A stretch of DNA of 64,000 bases. It comes from WHSW01 sp963722175. GTDB lineage: Bacteria > Actinomycetota > Thermoleophilia > Solirubrobacterales > 70-9. The notes under the pieces are model-generated. The model was not told the DNA's origin. It worked only from the letters and a program-made list of their open reading frames with translations, and ran no database searches. This document shows positions 49,893 through 56,747 of the stretch, piece by piece. Numbering within the stretch: position 1 is the first letter of the stretch; each line of letters begins with the position of its first letter. A program made the translations under genes and the position numbers. The DNA is taken from positions 310,001 to 374,000 of the forward strand of contig CAVRKA010000004.1 in the NCBI GenBank assembly GCA_963722175.1, written 5' to 3'.

Positions 49893-51029
49893 TCAGAAGG
49901 TCTCGGGCGCCACGGGGTGAAGCTGATCCACGTGGGTGGCCGTGTGACCGCCGACGTCGATCATCTGCTGCAGGTCGTGCGGTCGACTCGCGATCTGCAG
50001 GGCATCGCTTGGCGTCACCAGACCGGCGGTGACGGCACGGTACAGCGCCTGATCGAAGGACTGCATGCCGTAGTAGTCGCCTTCGGCGATCACGTCGCTG
50101 AGCTCGCCGGTCTTGTCCGGGTCGGCGATCATGTCGCGAACGCGGGCGGTCGTCGTCAGGATCTCGCAGATCGCCGTGCGTCCGTTGCCGTCGGCGGTCG
50201 GCACGAGGCGTTGGGAGACGATCCCCTTGACGGTGCCGGAAAGCATCATGCGAACCTGCTGGCGCTGACTCAGATCGAACAGCTCGATGATCCGGTTGAT
50301 CGTCTCCGAAGCGTCGATCGTGTGCAGGGTCGAGAGCACGAGGTGTCCGGTCTCGGCGGCCGAGAGCGCGGCGCGCGCGGTCTCCGAATCGCGCATCTCC
50401 CCGATCAGGATCACGTCGGGGTCCTGGCGCAGGACGTGGTGAAGCGCGGCGCCAACCGAGGTGGTGTCGATTCCGACCTCGCGCTGTTCGATCGAAGACA
50501 TGTCGTCCCGGTACACGTACTCGATCGGGTCCTCGATCGTGACGATGTGCCTGCGGTGAGTTCGGTTGATGTGGTCGACGATCGCGGCCAGCGTCGTCGA
50601 CTTGCCCGCGCCGGTCGAGCCGGTGACGAGGACGATCCCCCGGCTCTCCTCCGCGAGGGTACGGATCGTCTCCGGGAGCCCGAGCTCGTCGATCGTCGGC
50701 ACCGCGCTCGGTACGAACCGGAGCACCAACGAGATCGTGCCACGCTGCCTGAACGCGTTGACGCGGAAGCGTGCGAGCCCCGGGGCCACATAGGAGAAGT
50801 CGGCCTCGCCTCGACTTTCGAACTGGGAGACCAGGGCACTCGGGATCATCTGATGCAGCATCAGCTCGGTATCGCGGGGCTCCAGCGGTGGAGCGTTCTC
50901 GTCGAGGTCGCCCAGGACCCCGTTGACCCGGATCAGCGGACAGTTGCCGACCTTCAAGTGCAGGTCGGATCCGCCCCGCTCGAGGACGCGTCGCAGCGCG
51001 GTCGTGAGATCGAAGGCCGACTCGGTCAT
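49893..51029 (-). CDS. pilT: PilT-like type IV pilus retraction ATPase
   Basis: 378 residues of the secretion ATPase superfamily. Walker A is GSTGAGKSTT near residue 135, the Asp box TIEDPIEYVY, Walker B VILIGEMRD, and the His box HLVLSTLHT follow; the C-terminal FDQALYRAVTAGLVTPSDAL resembles the AIRNLIRE-type end of PilT. The N-terminal half (DLHLKVGNCPLIRVNG) is the PilT N-domain. It depolymerises pilin subunits to pull pili in. No other pilus gene is in the window, so it stands apart from its machinery. The diguanylate cyclase at 30084 is the only other motility-related gene. Confidence 0.93.
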   Translation of the reverse strand: MTESAFDLTTALRRVLERGGSDLHLKVGNCPLIRVNGVLGDLDENAPPLEPRDTELMLHQMIPSALVSQFESRGEADFSYVAPGLARFRVNAFRQRGTISLVLRFVPSAVPTIDELGLPETIRTLAEESRGIVLVTGSTGAGKSTTLAAIVDHINRTHRRHIVTIEDPIEYVYRDDMSSIEQREVGIDTTSVGAALHHVLRQDPDVILIGEMRDSETARAALSAAETGHLVLSTLHTIDASETINRIIELFDLSQRQQVRMMLSGTVKGIVSQRLVPTADGNGRTAICEILTTTARVRDMIADPDKTGELSDVIAEGDYYGMQSFDQALYRAVTAGLVTPSDALQIASRPHDLQQMIDVGGHTATHVDQLHPVAPETF

Positions 51030-51087
51030 CGATGTCTCAATCGGCGGCTTGGGCCCGCAGCCTTAGCGGCGGTGGCCAAGAGGCCGG

Positions 51088-51891
51088 TCAGGGAGGTCCC
51101 GCTGGGCGCCAGAGCCGGGTGTCACGGTGGATCAGCAGGTAGTACGACGCGAGGGCGGCGCTGTAGCCGAGAACGGCGACGTAGACGATCAGGCTGGTGC
51201 GCTGTTCCGGCACCACATCGTCGAAGTGTCCGATCAGCGGCGGCAGCAGGATCAGGTCGTAGGCCAGAAACCCGAGCAGCGGAACGATGGCGTAGCCCCA
51301 GGCCGGGTGCAGCGCCCCCCAGGCGTAGCTGGAGGCGGCGGCGCAGAAGATGAATCCGAACATGATCAGCGAGTCCTCGTCGGCGGGCCAGGGGATCACG
51401 TTGTCGGCGCCGGCCACCAGCGCCACGCCGGCCGCCACCAGAACGATGGCGAAGACCGCGAAGGAGGCCCGGACGAGTCGCGGCAACGGCCGTGCGTTGC
51501 GGAGCGGGATCCCGATGCCGGCGCGGATCAGCGCGGCCGCATACAGGGCCCCGAGCGCCATCACGAATGCGTACCCGATCAGGCCCGATTCGGCTCCGAA
51601 GACCTGCAGGCCGACCAGGAAGACGGCCATCGCGGTCAGCATCAAGAAGGGGAAGGGCGCGCTACCGCGCAGCGCGCCCCAATCCCGCGTCGCGCTCACC
51701 CAGAGGGTGGGCACCGCGATCGCGACCAGGATCGAGGCGAGGAACAGGTTCGAGAGCCGTCCGGTCTCGAACGGCCAGGTCCCCGTCGCCCAGTCCGCCT
51801 GAGCGGCGTAGCCGATCGCCAGCAGCGCGGGTCCGGCCGCGCTGACCGCGAGAGCGAGAGAGATGGATCGTGCCGACGACTGCAGGCTCAC
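51088..51891 (-). CDS. polytopic membrane protein, unknown (downstream of pair)
   Basis: 267 residues, start GTG 51891 overlapping the previous stop (GTGA). Seven or eight hydrophobic segments are visible, with short polar connections, and the C-terminus is basic (HRDTRLWRPAG). No known motif. With 51888-52736 it forms a translationally coupled pair of membrane proteins, which suggests a two-subunit membrane complex; the two are not clearly homologous. Not a transporter I can name. Confidence 0.6.
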   Translation of the reverse strand: MSLQSSARSISLALAVSAAGPALLAIGYAAQADWATGTWPFETGRLSNLFLASILVAIAVPTLWVSATRDWGALRGSAPFPFLMLTAMAVFLVGLQVFGAESGLIGYAFVMALGALYAAALIRAGIGIPLRNARPLPRLVRASFAVFAIVLVAAGVALVAGADNVIPWPADEDSLIMFGFIFCAAASSYAWGALHPAWGYAIVPLLGFLAYDLILLPPLIGHFDDVVPEQRTSLIVYVAVLGYSAALASYYLLIHRDTRLWRPAGPP

Positions 51892-52736
51892 CCGGCCATT
51901 CTCTTGCCTGAATCTCGAGCACGCCGAGCCATGACGAACCCGTAGCCGGCGCCGGCGGCGAGCGCGCCGAGCACGACGAGGAAGACGACGCCGGGTGCCG
52001 TCTCCCACTCGTAGGTGCCGGAGTAGCGGGCGAGCGCGCCGAGGACGAGCACCGCGCCCGCGGCGATTCCGGCGAGGGACCACTCCACCCGCGCCCAGCA
52101 GCCCTCGCGCCCGATCATCACGCCGATCAGGCCGATCGCGGCCAGCCAGGCACCGGAGGCGCGCGCGGTCAGCGGCGTCAGCTCCCACGGCCAGAGGGTC
52201 CCCGACGTCGACGGCACCACGAACAGCAGCGCGCCGGTCGCGATGAGGAAGAGGCCGACCGCCACCGAGCCGGTGCGAAACGCCCCGGGGATCTCGGCGG
52301 GACACGGCGAGTCGGCGCCCGGCTCGCGGAGCTGACGCCGATAGATGGCCGAGAACACGGGTGGCTCGAGCACGTACACCGCGAGCCAGACCCATGCCGC
52401 GACCGCCACCACGAGCTCGTCGTCGTTCAGGTGGAACTTGTCGAGATGGATGACGGTCGCGATCAGCGTGAGCCAGATGAACAGCAGGATCGCGGGCACC
52501 CAGACCCGCACCCGATCCCAGTCGCGCTGATAGGCGCTCGAGAACGCCAGCACCGTGGCGGCGAGGTAGAAGCTGCCCAGGAACGCGGCTGTCAGCGGAG
52601 GCTCGATCGTCCACGCAAACCAGCGGTCGGTGTGGTCGGCGAGCACGTAGAGCTGGATCCCGGCGACGAAGACGAACACGGAACTGATCGCGAAGATCGC
52701 GCGCATCGGCGAAACGACGTGGCGAACCCGCTCCAT
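51888..52736 (-). CDS. polytopic membrane protein, unknown (upstream of pair)
   Basis: 282 residues with about eight hydrophobic segments; the first (FAISSVFVFVAGIQLYVLAD) begins near residue 14. A loop with HLDKFHLNDDE after the fourth helix and ADSPCPAEIPGAF later hint at a functional cytoplasmic or outside segment. No recognised family. The stop overlaps the GTG of the next gene, so the two are made together. The 31 bases before the RTX gene at 52768 contain no promoter I can see. Confidence 0.6.
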   Translation of the reverse strand: MERVRHVVSPMRAIFAISSVFVFVAGIQLYVLADHTDRWFAWTIEPPLTAAFLGSFYLAATVLAFSSAYQRDWDRVRVWVPAILLFIWLTLIATVIHLDKFHLNDDELVVAVAAWVWLAVYVLEPPVFSAIYRRQLREPGADSPCPAEIPGAFRTGSVAVGLFLIATGALLFVVPSTSGTLWPWELTPLTARASGAWLAAIGLIGVMIGREGCWARVEWSLAGIAAGAVLVLGALARYSGTYEWETAPGVVFLVVLGALAAGAGYGFVMARRARDSGKRMAG

Positions 52737-52767
52737 CGGCGGCGAGCCTATTGGCGTGGTCTGCCTC

Positions 52768-54558
52768 CTACGGGAAGTTCAGCCGCTCGTCGTACGTGTC
52801 GAATTGCCCGGTGTCGTTGACCCCGTCGCCGGCGCCGCCGTCGACGTGGTCGAAGTAGTTGTCCTTCATCAGGAAGTCGTCGACGCCGGCACCACCGAGG
52901 GCGCGATCCTCACCGGGGCCGCCGGTGATCTGATCGTTGCCCAGGCCGCCCTCGACGTAGTCCTCGCCGAGACCGGTCTTGATCGTGTCGTTGCCGCCGA
53001 CTCCGTAGACCTCGTTGTCGGCCGCGATCGCGTTCGCCGCCGCGGTCGCGATATTGATCGTGTCGTTGCCGGAGCCGAGGTCGATGCGCTCGAAGTCGGC
53101 ACGGACATTGTCGCCCTCGGCAGCCTGGCCGTCGTCGGCGATGTTGTCGAGGTCGATCGTCAGGTCCGCGCTGCGGCTGCCGAAGTACAGGCGGTCGTAG
53201 CCGGTTCCGCCCAGGAGCACATCCGCTCCCGAGGTCGGAGGACCGCCGTCGACGTAGTCGGCGCCGTCACCGGCGTCGGCCGTGTCGTTGTCGTTGCCAG
53301 GGTAGAGCTGATCCTCGCCGTCACCGCCCTCGAGCGAATCGACCCCCGCGCCGGCGTCCAGATAGTCGTCCTCGCCGCCGCCCTCGAGCGTGTCGAGCCC
53401 CGCATCGCCGTAGAGGGCGTCGTCGAGATCGCCTCCGTGCAGCGAATCGTCGCCGTTGTTGCCGTCGAACGAATGGGACAGCAGACGCGCCGCCGGGAAC
53501 CTGGCGTCCACCAGGTCCTTTCCAGCGCCGGTCTGCACGTTCTCGACGTCGGAGCGCACGTTGTCCGCCTCCTCGGCGGTGCCGTCCCCGCCCACGTCAG
53601 CGCCGTCGTTGGCGACGTTGTCGAGCTTCACGATCACGTTCGCGGTACGAGCGGTCAGCCAGAGGAGGTCGGTGTCGGGGCCCCCGGAGATGTCGTCCGC
53701 GCCGTCCGGCAGCGAGCCGGCGTAGTAGCCGAACTGGTCACCGTCAGGGCCGCCGTTGAGGTCGTCGTCGCCGGCATCCCCCTCGAGGTAGTCGACTCCG
53801 GCGTCTCCGAAGATCGCGTCGCGCCCGTCGCCGCCTCTGAGCGTGTCGCCGGCCGGGCCGCCGCGCAGCGTGTCGCCGAGGACCGTCGGGGTCGAGCCGT
53901 CGGGACCGCCGACGAGCGTGTCGACGCCCCGACCGCCGGTCAGTGTGTCGGTGTCAGCCCCGCCATCGATGTCGCTGGACCGCGCGAGCGGTGAGCCGGC
54001 CGCGCCGCCGCCGCCGACCGAGAGCGTGTCGGCACCGGCGTTGCCGTCGAGCTCGACCTGGTCGAGGCCGGAGAAGGTGAGGTCGACGTCGGCATCGGTG
54101 TTCAGCCTCGCCCCCGCCGTGCCGAACACGGCGGTGTCGGCAGCCGATCCGCCGACGATCGCGACCTCTTCCCCCGTGCCCGAGCGCAGATCGACGGTGA
54201 TCTCGATCTCCGAGATCACGCCGGCGCCGGTCTCCGCGGTCTTTCCGGGCCCCAGGACGCCACCCGCACGGTCGACCGCGAGCCGCTGGAAGTGGTCCAC
54301 AGTGCCGACGACCGCGATCTTGTCGGTGTTGTTGACGGTCGCCGTGCCGCAGTTCGCGCCGTTGACCTGGATCGCGGCGCCGCTCCGGCCAACGGTGGCC
54401 GCATCGGCGGACGCTGCGAGCGTCACGGTCGCGGTCGCGGTCGCCGCCGTGAACGAACAGGAGACCGCGGCTCCCGCCATCGTCGGTACGAGTGCGCCTG
54501 CCAGCACGAGGGAGACGAACGCACCGAGGGTCGCCGCGAACCTGCGCTCAATCGTCAT
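52768..54558 (-). CDS. secreted RTX (haemolysin-type calcium-binding) protein 2
   Basis: 596 residues. Signal peptide to about residue 30, then an Ig-like N-terminal part with two cysteines, then many nonapeptide repeats: GGRGVDTLVGG, GGPAGDTLRGG, GDAGVDYLEGDAGDDDLNGG, GGGEDDYLDAG, GGLGNDQITGG and others, in at least three blocks separated by larger beta segments (TARTANVIVKLDNVAND, SRSADLTIDLDNIADDG). The protein will be folded by calcium outside the cell. No catalytic domain. It is much longer than RTX protein 1 and lacks its basic cysteine-rich tail. Confidence 0.8.
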   Translation of the reverse strand: MTIERRFAATLGAFVSLVLAGALVPTMAGAAVSCSFTAATATATVTLAASADAATVGRSGAAIQVNGANCGTATVNNTDKIAVVGTVDHFQRLAVDRAGGVLGPGKTAETGAGVISEIEITVDLRSGTGEEVAIVGGSAADTAVFGTAGARLNTDADVDLTFSGLDQVELDGNAGADTLSVGGGGAAGSPLARSSDIDGGADTDTLTGGRGVDTLVGGPDGSTPTVLGDTLRGGPAGDTLRGGDGRDAIFGDAGVDYLEGDAGDDDLNGGPDGDQFGYYAGSLPDGADDISGGPDTDLLWLTARTANVIVKLDNVANDGADVGGDGTAEEADNVRSDVENVQTGAGKDLVDARFPAARLLSHSFDGNNGDDSLHGGDLDDALYGDAGLDTLEGGGEDDYLDAGAGVDSLEGGDGEDQLYPGNDNDTADAGDGADYVDGGPPTSGADVLLGGTGYDRLYFGSRSADLTIDLDNIADDGQAAEGDNVRADFERIDLGSGNDTINIATAAANAIAADNEVYGVGGNDTIKTGLGEDYVEGGLGNDQITGGPGEDRALGGAGVDDFLMKDNYFDHVDGGAGDGVNDTGQFDTYDERLNFP

Positions 54559-54710
54559 GATCAGCCCTTCGGGTAGTACACACGTGACGTCTTCCCTGCG
54601 CCCGGCCCCCTCGTTGCCATGCTAGCCGACGCAGCCCGCACGCACCAGGACCCGAGCTCGTGTCCGGCGACACTGGGCGGGACCGCTATCAGCGACTTCT
54701 CAGCCCGTAC

Positions 54711-55583
54711 TCAGAGCCGCGAGCGCAGGCGACAGCGCCGCCACCACCCGGGATCGGGCTCGTAGCCCGTTCCCCGCAGCGCGGCGCCGGCGCGGCGCTC
54801 GAACGACCACGCGTCCCGGATCCCGAAGCGCTCGCGCCAGTCGCCGACCCGCCCGGCGCGAGCCGCGCGATCCTCGCCGTGGCTGGTCCCCGGTCCGCCG
54901 AACTCGGTCGCCTTCACGGCGGCGGCCACCAGCTGCTCGTCGTGGGGCATCCCGCAGTGGGCGAACAACCGCCGGCAGGCATCGATCGGATCCGCCCGGA
55001 CCTGCTCGTAGCGAACCTCGAGCAGGCGCTCGCCGAGCAGCACCTGCCCGCCTTCCCGGCTCAGCATCGCATCCGACCAGAGGCCCGCGACCTCGGCGAG
55101 GGTCGTCGAACCAGGGGCTTCAGACGCCCGCGACCACGAGCTCCGCGCCGCGGCCACCGAGACGGCAACGTCGCGGCCGTCGCGGATCACGTGGACGAAC
55201 CGCGCGTGCGGGAGGACCTCGGCGATCAGGTCGAGGTCCGACAGGTGCCACGGGCTCTTCTCGACCACGAACCGGGAGCCGTCCGATCCCCGACTCAGCC
55301 ATCGCTCCGCGATCGTCCGCACCTCCGCCACCAGCTCGTCGCGGCTGAAGATCCGCCCGAGTCCCGGCGGCGGCAGGTCGAGGCTCCCCGCGCCCGCCGG
55401 CGACGGCACGGAACGCAGCAGCGCCCCGAGCCCGATCCGGCGCGAGAACATGTGGGTCTCCAGCAGCCCCCAGGCTTCGGGGTGCATCGCCAGCATCCGC
55501 TGGACCCAGGTGGTTCCGGAACGCGGCACGCCGACGACGAAGACCGGGTCGATCGCCGGCGGCGGTATGGGCGCACGTTCCAC
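54711..55583 (-). CDS. sulfotransferase family protein
   Basis: 290 residues of the PAPS-dependent sulfotransferase family. The 5'-phosphosulfate loop is VFVVGVPRSGTTWVQRML (near residue 14) and the 3'-phosphate-binding region is FVHVIRDGRDVAVSVAAA (near 128); KSPWHLSDLDLIAEV and VRYEQVRADPIDACRRLFAHCG are further family landmarks. The acceptor (carbohydrate, lipid or small molecule) is not known. Divergent from the small Tat-type gene at 55663; the 130 bases after its stop show nothing. Confidence 0.85.
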   Translation of the reverse strand: MERAPIPPPAIDPVFVVGVPRSGTTWVQRMLAMHPEAWGLLETHMFSRRIGLGALLRSVPSPAGAGSLDLPPPGLGRIFSRDELVAEVRTIAERWLSRGSDGSRFVVEKSPWHLSDLDLIAEVLPHARFVHVIRDGRDVAVSVAAARSSWSRASEAPGSTTLAEVAGLWSDAMLSREGGQVLLGERLLEVRYEQVRADPIDACRRLFAHCGMPHDEQLVAAAVKATEFGGPGTSHGEDRAARAGRVGDWRERFGIRDAWSFERRAGAALRGTGYEPDPGWWRRCRLRSRL

Positions 55584-55646
55584 GCCGGCAATCTCTCATG
55601 CCGAGAACACGCGTCCAAAACTGTGGACGAGCTCGCCGCGGGCGGA

Positions 55647-55652
55647 TAGAGT
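55647..55652 (+). promoter_or_regulatory. TANNNT box (leaderless)
   Basis: TAGAGT, 10 bases before ATG 55663. Confidence 0.35.
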
Positions 55653-55662
55653 GGCCTCCGGG

Positions 55663-56157
55663 ATGTCCAGGCACGAGCTCGTCAGCGCATTCCTCGATGG
55701 CCGGATCAGCCGCCGGACCCTGATCCGCCGCTTGATCGCCGGTGGCGTCTCCACCGGGGCGGCGATCTCCTACGCGCAGGTCCTGTCGCCAGAGCGCGCC
55801 GGGGCGACGGTCCGCGTGGCGGAGAGCGACCACTATCCGCTGGTCGATCTGGAGATCACATCGACGTCGCTGGCGACCGTGCGGACCGAAGGCCAGCTGA
55901 AGGTCAGGATCACCTGCACCGAGGAGCTCAACAACGGCTTCTTCCGGGTCTTCATGAGGAACAACCCCGGCGGGGTCTTGATCGGGACCCGCTTCATGAG
56001 CGGCGTGGTCCTGGCGGGGGCGGGAAGCCGGCTTGTCGCCATCAACGTGAGCGGGATCCCGCCGACCAGGCCTTCGGCACGCCTCTACGTCCAGATGACG
56101 GCTAACGACGCCGAGAACTACCCGGCGCTCGCGAGCACCGCGAAGACGCTTTCCTGA
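55663..56157 (+). CDS. small exported protein with a twin-arginine signal
   Basis: 164 residues. The N-terminus contains ISRRTLIRRLIAGGVSTG, with SRRTLI fitting the twin-arginine consensus (S-R-R-x-F/L-I/K), followed by a hydrophobic stretch, so Tat export of a folded domain is likely. The mature part is mostly beta with a VRVAESDHYPL start and no cofactor motif. The stop overlaps the probable CTG start of the deacetylase gene (CTGA), implying coupled expression. Family unknown. Confidence 0.65.
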   Translation: MSRHELVSAFLDGRISRRTLIRRLIAGGVSTGAAISYAQVLSPERAGATVRVAESDHYPLVDLEITSTSLATVRTEGQLKVRITCTEELNNGFFRVFMRNNPGGVLIGTRFMSGVVLAGAGSRLVAINVSGIPPTRPSARLYVQMTANDAENYPALASTAKTLS

Positions 56158-56747
56158 GCCCGATCCGCCACGGGACCCGGGCGGGCGGAGGGGTCGCCCT
56201 GACGTTCGACGACGGGCCGGGACCCGACACCTCGCGGATCCTGGACGCGCTCCGAGAGCGTGGGGCCAAGGCCACCTTCTTCGTCGTCGGATCGCGGGTC
56301 GCGAGCCGTGCCGAGCTGGTGGCCGGGATCGTGGCCGAGGGTCATGAGATCGGATCGCATTCGTGGAGCCATCACCGCGGGCAGCGTTTCGGCCCGGCGT
56401 TCATCCGGGATCTGGTCCGAACCTCGATCGCGATCCGACGAGCCGCCGGCGTCTTCCCGCGCTGGTTTCGGCCGCCGTACGCGCAATGGACCCCCGGGAT
56501 GCGGCGCGCGGTGCGTCTCGCCGGGATGCGTCCGGTGACCTGGGACGTCGATCCACGCGATTGGGAGACGGACGATCCCGCGACCGTCGTCGAGCTCGTC
56601 CTGCGCTCAGCCCAGCCGGGGTCGATCGTGCTGCTCCACGACCGCAGGGACGGAGTCGCCGTCGCCGCCCTCCCCTCGATCGTCGACAACCTGCGGGCGC
56701 AGGGACTGGCGATGGTCACCATCTCGGCGTTGCTCGCGCAGCGGTGA
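56154..56747 (+). CDS. polysaccharide deacetylase (NodB family), probable CTG start
   Basis: 197 residues from CTG 56154, whose overlap with the previous stop (CTGA) mirrors the ATGA/GTGA junctions used elsewhere here. All five NodB motifs are seen: TFDDGP (near residue 16), HSWSHH (near 68), RPPY, DVDPRDW and LLHD. No ATG, GTG or TTG lies between the upstream stop in this frame and 56319, and starting at 56319 would lose the first motif with both metal-binding aspartates, so an unusual start is the most economical reading. It removes acetyl groups from a cell-wall or exopolysaccharide; there is no signal peptide, so it is not clearly exported. Its 3' end overlaps the big fusion gene by 141 bases. 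Confidence 0.7.
   Translation: MSPIRHGTRAGGGVALTFDDGPGPDTSRILDALRERGAKATFFVVGSRVASRAELVAGIVAEGHEIGSHSWSHHRGQRFGPAFIRDLVRTSIAIRRAAGVFPRWFRPPYAQWTPGMRRAVRLAGMRPVTWDVDPRDWETDDPATVVELVLRSAQPGSIVLLHDRRDGVAVAALPSIVDNLRAQGLAMVTISALLAQR

Noticed and set aside
49114..51029. A pilus operon driven by the sigma28-like promoters
   Set aside because: pilT is on the opposite strand and ends toward these promoters; no other pilus genes are present.
51088..52614. A 508-residue membrane protein spanning both polytopic genes
   Set aside because: Its N-terminal half is an Arg-rich shadow of the upstream gene; the GTG at 51891 in a GTGA overlap is the true start.
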